In this document: positions 18,001 to 24,844 of the stretch, piece by piece
Layout of the letters: each line of letters starts with the position of its first letter
How positions within the stretch are numbered: position 1 is the stretch's first letter
Virus record (IMG/VR): IMGVR_UViG_3300025154_000154
Location: 1 to 46,985 of that record
Length of the DNA stretch: 46,985 nt
Direction: 5' to 3' (one strand)
Source: a virus
Program-made: the position numbers and the translations under genes
Notes under the pieces: generated by a model
The model's database searches: none
What the model was told of the DNA's origin: nothing
Seen by the model: the letters and a program-made list of their open reading frames with translations, nothing else

Positions 18001-21000
18001 TGAACCTCGGGCTCGCCGCGACCCCGCCCGTCTCCTCGAACACGCCCTTCCGCGCGAGCCCGGCCTGCTGCCTGAGCGAGGCCACGGCGAGCGCCTGGAT
18101 GTCGGCCTCGGTGAGGTCCAGGTACTTCCGCAGCGTCCCGAACGTCCGGTAGATCCATGCCCGGATCTGTGCCAGCAGGCGCCGCACCAGGGGCGTGTCG
18201 GGGTGGAACTCGACGAGGTAGGCCAGCCGCTCGCGCCGCACCGCCAGGTCCCGAGCCGGGCCAGGGTCTCCATCGACGCCAGCCTCGGCCGTGCGCGCCA
18301 CCTCGGCGGCGAGGACCGTGTTCTTCTTGAGCAGCGCGTCCACCCGGTCGATCAGCGCCAGTTCGGCCGCCTTACCACCGAGCATCGTCGCCATGCCGGC
18401 GTGAACACCGACCTCGTGGAGCAGGACGCGGGCCACCTCGCCCTCGGACATCTCGCGCACGTTGAGGTAGGTCTTGCCCTCGTGAAACACGCCCTTGACG
18501 CCGCGCATGTCCGACGACTTGAGCCCATCCGGCAGGGTGTCGAGGTCGTCGACAAGGACCACCTGCTCGGCCTCGAGCAACGCCTGGGCGTCTTGGCCGA
18601 ACCGCTCGGTGATGATGGCGCGGGCCTGCTCGGCGGACTCCATGCGAGGTCCGAACTCCCAGGGCCGGTTGCGCGCGACGAAGCCGATGCCTCGACGCTG
18701 CTCGGCGAGGCCCATCCTCCCCGGCTGAACCGGCCCCTGCACGTCGGCCACACGGAACTGCACGTCGTCGAAGTGCCCTGCCAGCGACGTGATCTCGCCC
18801 GCCTCCAGCCGCCTCCACGCCGTCACCTCGTCGTAGGCCAGCATCATGCGGGCGGTGTCGTCGTCGATGATGCCGGTGCGGACCATCTCCTCGAAGGCGT
18901 TCAGCCTCTCGGCGTAGCCCTGGGACGCCCGCATCTCCAACGACTCGGGGTCGACTTTGTCAAGCCGGGCCCGCCAGTTGTCGATGGTCTGGCTGCGGGC
19001 CACCTTCGCCCGCTCGCCGAACTCGGCCAGCGTCTTGCGGACCGTCGCCTCGTCCTGGCCGGTGAGGTGCCGGATCAGGGTGGTGGCGTTCTCGCGCTGC
19101 GCCTTCGACATGACGTCGAGCGGGTTCATGCCCTTGCGCACGGCGTCCCGCATGACCTTGGCGGTGACGTGGTTGGCGGCGTCGAGGGGGTCGCGGATGG
19201 TGATCTTCGCCCGTCCGGCGGCGTCCTCGGCGTCGAGGAGGCGCCCGATCTGGACGGCCTCGGGAGCGAGCCCTGCCCATGCCCCCTCCAGCGCAGCCGT
19301 CATGCCCGCCCCGCGCAGATCGCGGTACAGTCCCGCGCCAACCCAGCCGCGACGGATCCCGGAGCCGAGGCCACGCAGCGCGATGTCCTCGCCGGGGAAC
19401 ACGAAGTCGGCGATGATCCCGGAGGCGTTCAGGAACTTCCACTGCCAGGAGTCCTCGGCGAGGCCCATCCCGCGCCCGATGTTCTGCATCCCGAACATCC
19501 AGCCGGTTTCGCCCGTCTCGGTGCCCGCCAGAACGCGGGCGGTCCAGCCAGCCGACTCGAAGTCGCGCTGCGGCACGTAGTCGGACGGGCCCCACCGCTG
19601 AAGCCCCCAGTCGACCCCTGCCAGGACCACCTCCTCAGCCATCGCCGAGGGCACACCGAAGGGGACGCGCATGGCCCAGCCGAACGTCGTCTCGCCCCGG
19701 GCGCTCATGCTCACGGCCCCAAGGAACTCCTCGGCGTAGTCGAGCGCAGCGCCACCCGTCCGCTCGTAGGCCTCCCGGTTCGCGTCCACGCCGGCCTTCA
19801 TCGAGTCGACGGTGATGGCCTGCTCGAGCGTGGCCTTGGGCAGGTCTGCCAGCGTGGCGCGCCGCCAGAACCGATTCCACACGGCGGCGACGGCCTCGTC
19901 GCGGTCGGCATCCGGCCCCTTCTTGCCCGCCGCCCGCAACGTCGGGTCGCTCGTGGCGTGGATGCCGTCCAGGTCGGCGATGAGTTCGAGCACGAGCGGG
20001 GAGGCGTCCTCGCCATCACGACGACCATCGGCCACGACGCGGGGCATCGTCGGCGCCTCGCCACCCACCCACACCCCCGACGGCAGGTTGCGGATCTCCA
20101 ACGCGGGGAACAGCGGCGCCAGGTCCGCCGTCGTCTCGGCCGCCTCAATAATTTCCGCGTTCGTGAGCAGGTCGTTGTGCCGCGACCCGTCGCGCTGGAG
20201 CTGTTCGTAGGCCTCCCGCGCGTCCTCGGGCAGCAACTTCGCCACGACCGGCGAGACGGGGCCCTCGACGGCGCGCACCAGGTCCCGGACGGCCTTGGGC
20301 GCCATCACGTTGGGCAGGAAACCCCATTCGGGATCCGCGTCTGCCGCGACCTCGCCCGCCACGGTGATCGTGCGCAGCTCGACAGGCTTGAGCCCCTCCT
20401 TGATCTCGGCCAGCGCCTCGTCCTTCCGGGGGTGGTTCCACGGCGCGATGGGCTCCTCGCCACGCGCCCGTCTCGCCATCCCCTCTTCTGAGTCGAGGAT
20501 GCTGCTCCAGGTGTCGCGGATGACGCTCGCGATGGCCGATCCCTCGGGGATTTCTGCGCCCTCGGGCGGTTCGAGGCGATCCCATGTGGCCCTTTTGATG
20601 GCGGCGAGTACGGCGCGGGGGCCGTCCCGGAGATTGTCCTCGTAGTCGGCCGCCCTCTCGATGCCGGCCGCCGTTGCCTTCTCCGCGGTCCACACCTCGC
20701 CTTCCGGCCGCCCGGTTTTCACCATGCCCGGCGCCATCGCACGCAGGGCCACATACCCGGCGTTGTCGCGCGGTGTCCCCTTGGCCTCGAAGGCGTCGAG
20801 CAGGAAGCCTGGCAGCGTCTCCGCGCCCTCAGCGTAGCTGATGTCGCGCTGAATCCGCTCCCACTCCTCACGCCTGACTGTCTCCTCGTCCAGGCTGCGG
20901 TCGGATTCGAGGCGCGTCTTCACCCTGGCCTCGGCGTAGTCTTCCAGCGCCGCCCTCAACTCGGGCTCGGACTTCGCGATGGGCGGGTCGCCGGGCGCCT

Positions 21001-21205
21001 CCTGCCGTTCGATGGGGCTGAAGTCGTCATCGTCGTCATCGTCGTCGTCGACGCCCACGTCAAGGGGCGCGACCGCGGCCCGATCCATGGGTTCGTCGAT
21101 CGGCTCGGCGCGCATCCGGTCGACCATCGCCTCAGCCTCGGAGCGAGGGAGCTTCGTGCGGGCCATGAGGTCGCGGATCGTGCGCTCGCGGTCGGTCGAT
21201 GCCAT
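6014..21205 (-). CDS. Giant polyvalent internal virion protein (5,063 aa)
   Basis: ATG at 21205 with GAGG upstream. In order: an acidic, disordered N-terminus with EPMDRAA (38-44) and nine aspartates in a row; a helical region; a zincin motif HEVGVH (930-935); a phosphoribosyltransferase-like domain with VDNVVSTGAT (1196-1205); an ADP-ribosyltransferase-like (ART-PolyVal) domain with VYHGT (about 1265-1269); a 114-residue unknown segment; a widespread phage polyvalent module (about 1515-2180); a short linker domain; an ART-like domain (2298-2483); a second, enlarged copy of the module (2484-3361); a third ART-like domain with FHGS (3399-3402); a second zincin HENGH (3686-3690); and a helical C-terminal part with a hydrophobic stretch near 4540-4575. 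Eight [FYH]S[RK]R joints separate the modules. Position after two other internal-protein genes suggests an ejected core protein, like T7 gp16 in role. Enzyme functions are predicted from motifs. Confidence 0.9.
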   Translation of the reverse strand: MASTDRERTIRDLMARTKLPRSEAEAMVDRMRAEPIDEPMDRAAVAPLDVGVDDDDDDDDDFSPIERQEAPGDPPIAKSEPELRAALEDYAEARVKTRLESDRSLDEETVRREEWERIQRDISYAEGAETLPGFLLDAFEAKGTPRDNAGYVALRAMAPGMVKTGRPEGEVWTAEKATAAGIERAADYEDNLRDGPRAVLAAIKRATWDRLEPPEGAEIPEGSAIASVIRDTWSSILDSEEGMARRARGEEPIAPWNHPRKDEALAEIKEGLKPVELRTITVAGEVAADADPEWGFLPNVMAPKAVRDLVRAVEGPVSPVVAKLLPEDAREAYEQLQRDGSRHNDLLTNAEIIEAAETTADLAPLFPALEIRNLPSGVWVGGEAPTMPRVVADGRRDGEDASPLVLELIADLDGIHATSDPTLRAAGKKGPDADRDEAVAAVWNRFWRRATLADLPKATLEQAITVDSMKAGVDANREAYERTGGAALDYAEEFLGAVSMSARGETTFGWAMRVPFGVPSAMAEEVVLAGVDWGLQRWGPSDYVPQRDFESAGWTARVLAGTETGETGWMFGMQNIGRGMGLAEDSWQWKFLNASGIIADFVFPGEDIALRGLGSGIRRGWVGAGLYRDLRGAGMTAALEGAWAGLAPEAVQIGRLLDAEDAAGRAKITIRDPLDAANHVTAKVMRDAVRKGMNPLDVMSKAQRENATTLIRHLTGQDEATVRKTLAEFGERAKVARSQTIDNWRARLDKVDPESLEMRASQGYAERLNAFEEMVRTGIIDDDTARMMLAYDEVTAWRRLEAGEITSLAGHFDDVQFRVADVQGPVQPGRMGLAEQRRGIGFVARNRPWEFGPRMESAEQARAIITERFGQDAQALLEAEQVVLVDDLDTLPDGLKSSDMRGVKGVFHEGKTYLNVREMSEGEVARVLLHEVGVHAGMATMLGGKAAELALIDRVDALLKKNTVLAAEVARTAEAGVDGDPGPARDLAVRRERLAYLVEFHPDTPLVRRLLAQIRAWIYRTFGTLRKYLDLTEADIQALAVASLRQQAGLARKGVFEETGGVAASPRFSKRADAAELPDDAIIGVPYNEGRTVAHAIKNGSPESIDAAADLLAPRVPKGAVLVPVPSSKGDTTVNLALAQAIAERSGATVADVLTGEARARSYDRKVSGGPDMLASEMTMRLRENATVPEGRVFLVDNVVSTGATFKAARTALGGDASIIAYAAAEDPFARARDAWTSLKTDSPWFKRWFGDSKVVDDKGQPLVVYHGTDAADIDAFDRAKSGKGPSKVGFWFTDDGEFASMFGDSTMPVYLKIANPLVLTQGKWNSLREAHGGDTAWWSTWREKQIAAGHDGLIVASSAEQLGKFTVRNPMVVAAFEPTQIKSISNRGTFDPGDPRILYSRRGPEYDRWLQRTNEAIAAMPVTDGVSGPALLKALHEWGSDVGPSVNIGTADILADIERAAGLEPGFMRDPAHDRRFWEGEIATRLMAADPELRAEWERFYAEADVEYGPALFSRRAQDTFYSAVERSVDDAFGAAKQMKGRSLVASLKKRPGVKQSELDWLGIEAWAAGRGVVTREEVRAFVKSNRVEIEEKVLGGKSPRAEAAKTAMQEVHRRKVAAEAKVRSAVEGIAIYPSQQDTRIMGVYMDGAQPMIDLNNGTRIGPSEVSDLLHRLNKYVEAYAFEEALTDYLLASSEWQDARREVELAYGAITKPQYDAHVLPGGENYREVLLRLNPGGTPPEPLTTLPEGYEPIVDRNQPESRQWGITPPGQIHARPWNGLHPTREAAIADALGRVNSDRENQWRDQQPTYQAPHFSGMSENLLAHLRVNDRLGPKGERLLHVEEVQSDWAADVRKKGVRGDEADTGLPVEVQPEDLSVAETEYQWIVSHPDGREVKVGKGTVGRDEAPSYGARVLNRERLDMQREIAVKNSERVPPTPFPQDWHELTMKVALRMAVEDGYDGVTWTTGKTQQDRYDLAKRVREVAYDPNGETLLAYDHDGKTVINKTVGIDEIDEYIGEKPGAKLREEVKRREYDRNSLFEVVEHPDDPDAFAIINTNGDYTLDMNHPDFAPERFVDRAGAEERINYDLVQEDESQGYPSISGLDLKIGGKWAEHLYDGMIPGFLKRYAAKWDAKPGMTDIQVPIAKDTSFAHDRSEKVHHLPVTDAMRESIAEGQPQFSRRNFDALAFGTEPPREGLYDEVVTAGHRAAWDGVGMDELPESTYTGATALDLARFRGRYRPEVAQADTGAMAPREQAATTTPLPDLALPGEWADMEVTEIDVRGGDTVSERTRARFSRRAEDDYAGEHRPTGPEEGAPLHDLTGAGVVYPDDVYGPNGVRYYGTGDEVLDRQAFAIARAMKGRPDAKVTIYRAVPKDNAERVGDIEHRMARILKRGASDPGEYDRLGAELERLRQAPPNEARRINPGDWVTITKAYAKDHGESALRGDYTILSARVKAADIFTNGDSIHEWGYWPDGQRPQFSRRVDPAPIWYSGLRRAVEGLKQDRFTPDQLRGALGKWQVKERVPEVKDGKPVMKGNEPVMRDGKMLATYPLNQGAEAEAHAARVGGVASFAGPAGVKVDEVKWTRLNEFLEGKKTVTKAEVLAYLDKNKVELGEVVLGTPSSALMDRYNVDPSDMEDAIEKARDVERKVARDARRAASRGRDAVAALRRGWQDIDNAKDYLDESVSIENNYGDSPTWEPVRSLLEDLIQRADDQHDAAVDALEDAEPDATDTSDVPDARLTDDEIAQLEAAVESAALNWTGLDWDEYVDVRTRDGEHERIDVSELLQDGTFAPSEGPAQYASLVLSGDSENYRELLFKMPRGLLLRMTQANMDLRIARLRRQVEEGVLIANQTGVWPQGHRDAQLRLAKAQDDRISPPPYRSSHFPASGEGENLLAHVRFNDRVGPNGEKILHIEEVQSDLHQAGREKGYKTQELPGEMEQALRARETVALAERTAAHQAQLDAIEAYESAANAVTQYETTTPRPRNMPSDAPPEQVEQWTRDTQAWADAAGDIFDRKREAISALRRAFDQRFELAGGAPNVPSGLYLGGRLMTPDDLRAMADRQLERSEAARDEWARNEFDAFNANRVPDAPFAKTWHEMVLKRMLRFAAENDYDAVSWTTGVQQVKRYEDQVRKVVDEIRWRKEPMSPYLWRDARETRAMDEYGEPWSVLTPKEQAAITASMGPGAESRIVIEAIKDGRVVHNDAKSATEMKGVIGGDMVKAIMASPEQSGSLKGPDLTVGGQGMIGFYDKMLPAWMNKYAAKWGARVEVGDIGLTRDMPAENWHVFRQSTGEDVAQFGTEQDAASYVSRAAQDGDPDLAGLDYAQTTRIADPVHMIRLTPEMRRSVLEQGQAQFSRRAPSTPEFQEWSRGLPVINFDDVEAIPEGGAIVRAFHGSRFDNIDEFRQQDTAYGYFFSPDARTADFYRGGGDGVGRRYEVYLRMENPADFNDPAVFEAVAKEAIWDDDSGRVVLGRYGEMRNMENSDFREWLAAEATKLYGSDAAVKAWVDDLAEQAGEPLVGNPDALRDAIDYDAIDEYDIENTLLSESPALKAALDEAMPVRSREIDAARAAHNEGSQNWYMNYQDDFVKAAEHMGYDSVVMTDPSPEGAPISFVVFKPEQIKDIANERPTSDPRITHSRRAPGAPLTGQFFGAAGTGTPGNARWLLEFFRGADWRTLLHENGHLLQEFIGEDGRALLAVYYDSLPQHMVDDIHQRANAGESPAQIATALGLETHVEDMNGTRIEPDVLTVENVLRATPGEPVLTRLGMDQAADAFRRYVELRMQPTGALGRAVAEVGERLRETWAQFRGQQVELPAEVRASWDRLLRPEGVAQRRLVVIGEAGRPDFPIVRVDPGPEYAVEEKIRKAGQAREAKRTAVRDEELLQELGLEVGDQVPLDELVSKVAAYMVVEDARKWMIGVDMVTLTPRTVIPKARLGRVRKAALSRLAGALGDTPANLVATAREGDASVRLTPAQQSGLRIYARQLASEPIATIYGRSLVPERLLDPAANLDTITFAEVNRLQELALDVEAGAATRRTRRTASVSPSAAAAFVDVLGRAIPSKLKNTLTKAFIVERPMAGYPDPHVQDIVERHSRELGGAQDWVRNGVRAQRAMRPWYSRMGFKDVGSIMESLRGVANELTPPVARNGHDVGIVDILFAQHQALSGDAPNVDAILNPVRLVALQDALDSWRHGLSPEEEAALRILDSYRGRTAVNLAPAELLDVEDAVSRIAVGLGDRVRVVELRANEIAIILTGSSEANILATLQWYDRVALYKAFYEGRWLPEHGPQVPLPNRPPTLFDIMAGMGRATGLADKSLWRRIKDAVQGRRTFKMDPNVALAEAIVRMRAHDILGRMADELAEYGLLGPERGRDVDVGLPLRDRFYDHVVAALNARVAWNDSTALDQYTGSVVRRGPPAPHQDLPTVDRRRLAGPPGAFHGHPDMAALLYADDLMDRWGWKRGEGLWTAMDLDGRRIMVPQMFQEQIKLALDEAATVGTARRSGQVVGTIAPLREPAPGAAVGSRAALHAENALLVVFDAVPKLFSRIKVGMVVGILVPNVFSYIGNILDGQWQWFQRDGLRAVFGAQVNPARQKLVKDVFIGLWGEQRAIEGRGVLVTKDGRVYSAEQLRQMARSYGLNSSFVHAESARALTDDIRREHRTWIENVLLPFEWWQEQLVSAYTAIDNYGRLHVFFDHLAKGADPAEAAAAARMALYDYGNMTDFEQRVMRQVSLFYAYERANQTLFWWTLLNHPSRVAGQVRLIRDMQQLYLEDEYRIVRPENYERQLMVAYRRFIEDGVRVDVRGVDVEADPLRRLGLAFVTRQQPAVDGFTLWGEIISWALSAFDDPKAAARVANRLPPWWQAPIVSATRVDPSTSYNIDSGNFNTVPPWFIALDRALTGGLIVDDFLGVRPVDEPDPAKRYDVDIPYRWVVGQGNELRWWGIQNLGHALPGMGRGISTMQALDRSFDHGPVERLVRGTLATREALGLTPGKTHPYIRETLEGPRVGRTPGDELVGFFIAKPILVDTAQELRRRDTQRAAGKAGADKRELKRADNP
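11123..13756 (-). repeat. Polyvalent module, copy B (inside giant gene)
   Basis: Codes residues 2484-3361. It shares with copy A the ordered signatures NYRE-LL, NLLAH-R-NDR-GP-GE, H-EEVQSD, WTTG followed by a tyrosine-rich helix, VGG or IGG then W/FYD/LYDGM, and a C-terminal end QGQAQFSRR. It is longer than copy A because of helical insertions (for example a glutamate/arginine-rich stretch near the middle). This is a module seen widely in phage polyvalent proteins; its function is unknown to me. Confidence 0.7.
14666..16663 (-). repeat. Polyvalent module, copy A (inside giant gene)
   Basis: Codes residues 1515-2180, starting after an FSRR joint with a TFYSAVERS helix and ending EGQPQFSRR. 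It contains NYREVLLRL, NLLAHLRVNDRLGP, HVEEVQSDW, WTTGKTQQDRYDLA and GGKWAEHLYDGMIP. It is diverged from copy B at the DNA level, so the duplication is old or the copies were acquired separately. Confidence 0.7.
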
Positions 21206-21217
21206 GTGCTGCCTCTG

Positions 21218-24046
21218 TTACGGCGCGGCCAGTGCGTCAGCTTCGGCGTACTTGGCGCGCATCTGCTCGATGGTAATCTGCTTCGCGTTGTACGCCTGCA
21301 TCGCGTCCTTGCGGATCTGGGCCGCCCTGGCGATGTCGACCGGATCGGCTGGCAGGTACGTAGTTGTGCGCGGCTTGCGTGGGCCGGCGGCCTGGGCCTT
21401 GGGCCGCCGGGGTGCGTCGGCCGCACGGTCCATCGGCTCGACGGGCGCGGGCGCCGTCGGGGCCGCCCGCGGGGACAACTCAGCGGCCTCGGCTTCCACC
21501 TCCTCGATGGCCTCGGCGAGGGTCTGGAGCGACGTGAGCACCCGGTCGCGTTGCAACTCCAGGTCGTCGATGTCGGTCTGCCGGCTGGCCTTGGCGAGTT
21601 TGGCGTCGATGGCCGCCAGAGTCTTCGTGTGCTCAGCCTGCAACGACAGGATGTCCGGCATGTCGCCGTAGATGTCCGTCAGCGCCTTCGCCTTCGCGGA
21701 CGCCGCGCGGTCGGCGTCAGTGGGCGGGGGTTCGGGCACAGGGGCCGGCGTGGGCATCGTCGCCGTCTGCCCCGACGGCACACCCTCAGTGGCCCGCCCC
21801 ACGTCCGGGGTCCACGCTCGCGCTGCCTCGCCCTGCCGGCGGCGGTCGGTGGGGCTGACGACGTCCCATCCGGCAACCCGCGGGCCCACGCGGACATGGG
21901 GCAGCGGGCCCGCGGACCCCAACGGGGCACCGGAATTGGGCGGGCCCTCAAACGGCGCCAACCGCCCCCGTGCCGCCTCGTCTTTGAGGCGCTGAGCCTC
22001 GATGGCGTCCCTGCGGGTGTCGATGTCCTCGCGCGAGACGCTCTCCCGCTCGTCCGCGCCGAGGGCCCAACCCTGGCGAGAGAGGTTGAGCGTGTCGTTG
22101 CGAAGCCCCACCCTGTCACCGGCGTTGAAGTGCCGCCGCTCGATCTCGACGAGAGTGCGACCGAAGGAGCCGACGAGCTCGGGCGGCATCCCCTGCGTCA
22201 TGCTGGTGATGTCGTAGATCCGCTGCACCGCCTCGTCGGTGTCGCCCGCCGCGTGGGCATCGGCCAGGGCGTTGGCGGCCACCTCCGAGAAGTAGACGTC
22301 GTCGCGGGCCCGGTCGTTGGCCGTCGCCGCCGCCGTGCCGAGATCGGCCACCACCTCGCCCATGACGTCCGCCCGGGGGCGCTGCGCTGGGTGCTGCCCG
22401 ATCATCTTGACGATCGCGGCGGCCGCATCGCCCTTCGCGAGGGTCGCCTGGTCGCTGGTGGGGGTGCCCTCGGCGTCGAGGGCCACGAAGTACACCGAGC
22501 CGTCCGCCCTCTGGAGGTAGCGGTAGGTCCCGTTGTCGTCGTCGACGACGCGGTCGGCCTGTCCCGTCGCCATCGTCAGCGCGTCGATCGCCTTCGCGAG
22601 GTTGTCGAACAGCGCCGGGGCGTCGGCGTACAGGCCGGGGTCCATGTCGAGCAGCGACGCGGTCGACTGCTTGAGCGCCAGGAGCCGCTGCCCGCCCTCG
22701 TCGACAGTGGCCGGGTCGGCGAGCAGGCCACGAATCGCGGCAAGTTCGTCGTACAGCCAGTCGTGGACGCCGGTGAGCCCGAGCACCTTGTCCTCGTCAC
22801 CTGCCCGGTTCGCAGCAGTGTAGGGGATGGGCAGGCCAGCCGGGGCGCCGGGCTCAAGTCGGTAGTCCTGGGACGCCTCCGCCGCTGCCTTCTCGGGGTT
22901 GCCGCGGTTGCGCAGGATGTAGGTGTCGGCCTCGCCCCGCACGACGGGATCGGTGTCGGCGCGCATGTCCAGGCCCGCCTGCAAGCGCCCCAGCCGTCCC
23001 AGCGAACCCCGGGCGGGCGTCTGGAACGGCGTCTCCAGCAGGTAGTTGAAGCCGTAGCCCGCGAACAGGTCGGCACCACCCTGCGCCCGGATCCGGGCCC
23101 GCTCGGCCACGAGGTCGTCGCGTCGCTTGCGGAGGTCGGCGAGTTCGGCCTCGCTCTGTTCGGCCCCCGGCTTGACGATGGTGTCGTACCAGTCCTGCCA
23201 GCTCCCCGCGCCGGACACGCCCACGCCCGGTCCGCCGCCACTCGTCCCGACGCTACCGCCGCTCCTGGCGCTTGAGGAACGCTCGCCCAGGCCGCCAACG
23301 CCGTGGCTCATCACCCGCTGCCGCCTGGCGGCGGCTGCCTCTGGCGACAACGGGCCGAACTGCGCCTCGGCCCACTCCACCGGGGTCCTCCCGCCGAAGT
23401 GCTCCTCGCCCCACCTGGTCGCTTCCGCGCCGGCCGCGCTCTCCGGCGACAGACTCGCCGCCGCGTTGAGGTAGAGCCCCACCTTGTAGCGCAGGGCCCT
23501 GTCCTGCACCGACCCTGGCTGGATGCCCTCCTCGGCCCGGATGCGCTCGTAGGTCTGCTTGGCCTGCTCGCGCGCCATCGCCGGGTCGTCCATCGACGCG
23601 ACGTTCTTGACCATCTCGCCCAGGTGCGCCTCGGACTCGCTGGAGAGGTTGGCGATCTCGCGCTGCGCCGTGCGTTCCTCGGCGGCGATCTCCTCAAGGT
23701 CCACCTCGGCCCCGATCTTGGCGGCCTCGACGGTCGCTTGACCTCTCGCAGTCGCGGCGGCGACCATGCCCGCGCTGTTGGTGGCGACCTTGACGATGTC
23801 GCCGAACTTCGCGGACGCCGAGAGTCGCAAGTTGTCGCGACTCTTGATGATCTGTGCGATCTGCTTGTCGATGTCCCGGATCTCGTCGCTGAGCGCCTTG
23901 GGGTCCATCTGGGCGAGCCGCGCTTCCATCGTGGCGTTGAACATGCGTTGGCGCTCGCCGATGAACGCCGCCCAATAGGAGACGATGGCGGGCGTGCCCA
24001 TGTCGAAGTGGGGGTCGTAGGTCGGCCGGATGAGCGGGGTCGCCAT
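21218..24046 (-). CDS. Internal virion (core-like) protein
   Basis: 942 aa, ATG with GGAG six bases upstream, stop only 12 bases before the giant gene. The sequence is mostly long charged helices (for example ALSDEIRDIDKQIAQIIK near residue 50 and IDAKLAKASRQTDIDDLE near 800). A glycine/serine linker lies near residue 275 and Pro/Ala-rich linkers near 750. The shared tag EPMDRAAD lies close to the C-terminus (coordinates 21419-21439). No transmembrane or catalytic motif is seen. Position beside the giant protein and two other tag-bearing proteins fits the internal core/ejection proteins of podoviruses (as T7 gp15). Family not recognised by sequence. Confidence 0.7.
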   Translation of the reverse strand: MATPLIRPTYDPHFDMGTPAIVSYWAAFIGERQRMFNATMEARLAQMDPKALSDEIRDIDKQIAQIIKSRDNLRLSASAKFGDIVKVATNSAGMVAAATARGQATVEAAKIGAEVDLEEIAAEERTAQREIANLSSESEAHLGEMVKNVASMDDPAMAREQAKQTYERIRAEEGIQPGSVQDRALRYKVGLYLNAAASLSPESAAGAEATRWGEEHFGGRTPVEWAEAQFGPLSPEAAAARRQRVMSHGVGGLGERSSSARSGGSVGTSGGGPGVGVSGAGSWQDWYDTIVKPGAEQSEAELADLRKRRDDLVAERARIRAQGGADLFAGYGFNYLLETPFQTPARGSLGRLGRLQAGLDMRADTDPVVRGEADTYILRNRGNPEKAAAEASQDYRLEPGAPAGLPIPYTAANRAGDEDKVLGLTGVHDWLYDELAAIRGLLADPATVDEGGQRLLALKQSTASLLDMDPGLYADAPALFDNLAKAIDALTMATGQADRVVDDDNGTYRYLQRADGSVYFVALDAEGTPTSDQATLAKGDAAAAIVKMIGQHPAQRPRADVMGEVVADLGTAAATANDRARDDVYFSEVAANALADAHAAGDTDEAVQRIYDITSMTQGMPPELVGSFGRTLVEIERRHFNAGDRVGLRNDTLNLSRQGWALGADERESVSREDIDTRRDAIEAQRLKDEAARGRLAPFEGPPNSGAPLGSAGPLPHVRVGPRVAGWDVVSPTDRRRQGEAARAWTPDVGRATEGVPSGQTATMPTPAPVPEPPPTDADRAASAKAKALTDIYGDMPDILSLQAEHTKTLAAIDAKLAKASRQTDIDDLELQRDRVLTSLQTLAEAIEEVEAEAAELSPRAAPTAPAPVEPMDRAADAPRRPKAQAAGPRKPRTTTYLPADPVDIARAAQIRKDAMQAYNAKQITIEQMRAKYAEADALAAP

Positions 24047-24049
24047 GAC

Positions 24050-24844
24050 CTACTCCGACGCGGGCGTGGTGCGGTACAGGCTGTTCGTCGCGGAGGTGTC
24101 CCGCCCGGTGAACGCCCTCATGTAGAAGATCTGCATCGTGGGGTCGGTGTCGCCCCAGTCCACCTTTTTGACGTGCTGCGCGGCGGCGACCTGGCCCGCG
24201 AGCCCGGCGACCTGGCCGATCCCCTGCGCGATAGCCTGCCTGCGCTCCTTGACGCGCTCCGACTTGTAGGCGGTGGCGCTGTCGGCGCGGTCGAGCTGGC
24301 GGCCCATCTCCTGGAGGCGGGCCATGGTGTTGGCCTGGTTGACGGCCAGCGCCGCCTCCTGCGCGGGGCGCGCGGCCCCCTCCTCCATCGTCCGGATGTC
24401 GGCGGCCGAGGTCGTGCCGCCCGTCGCGGCGATGCGTGCGCCGGCCGCCTGCTGGGCCTCGCGCTGGATGCCGCCGGCGCGAGCGAGCCCCTGCCTGTGC
24501 TGCTCCTCGATGATCTTGGCCTGCGGGGTGGCAGCGAGTTGGCCCTTGGCGTGGGCGGCGTTCAGCTTTTCCAGCTCGGCGTTGTTGCGGCGGTCCTGGT
24601 CGGTGTTCCACGCTGCCGCGGCGATCTGCGCGGTGGTCGCCGCGGCCGAGACGCCGAGGCCGATCCCGAGCTGCTTCGCGTACTGCTGGCGAAGCGCGAC
24701 GTCGGGGCTGACGGCAGCGCGGTCCATCGGGGACAGCTTCTGCGGCGTGACCCCCGCCCCTGGCGCGATCGTGAACGACTGCGGCGCGTTGGGGTCCTCG
24801 TACATGATGGAGTAGGGATTCTGGGAGGGGCTGCTTGTTGCCAT
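24050..24844 (-). CDS. Internal virion protein with shared peptide tag
   Basis: 264 aa, ATG preceded by AGGA. It has a Pro/Ser-rich N-terminus, then SPMDRAAV (24713-24733), a short Ala/Gly hydrophobic helix (LGIGLGVSAAATTAQIAAAA) and a long Ala/Gln/Glu-rich helical body. A second Ala/Gly-rich hydrophobic stretch lies near residue 220. This resembles T7 gp14-type internal proteins in size, composition and place in the gene order, but no conserved family motif is visible, so the comparison is by analogy only. Confidence 0.65.
   Translation of the reverse strand: MATSSPSQNPYSIMYEDPNAPQSFTIAPGAGVTPQKLSPMDRAAVSPDVALRQQYAKQLGIGLGVSAAATTAQIAAAAWNTDQDRRNNAELEKLNAAHAKGQLAATPQAKIIEEQHRQGLARAGGIQREAQQAAGARIAATGGTTSAADIRTMEEGAARPAQEAALAVNQANTMARLQEMGRQLDRADSATAYKSERVKERRQAIAQGIGQVAGLAGQVAAAQHVKKVDWGDTDPTMQIFYMRAFTGRDTSATNSLYRTTPASE

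Noticed and set aside
17405-20491. Open plus-strand frame of about 1,000 codons opposite the giant gene
   Set aside because: The minus-strand frame here holds recognisable domains (zincin, phosphoribosyltransferase-like). The plus frame lacks a ribosome site and domain motifs. It is the usual antisense shadow of GC-rich coding DNA. Similar long plus-strand frames at 3693-6200, 6203-8239, 8702-11002, 21206-23275 and 23303-24997 were rejected for the same reason.
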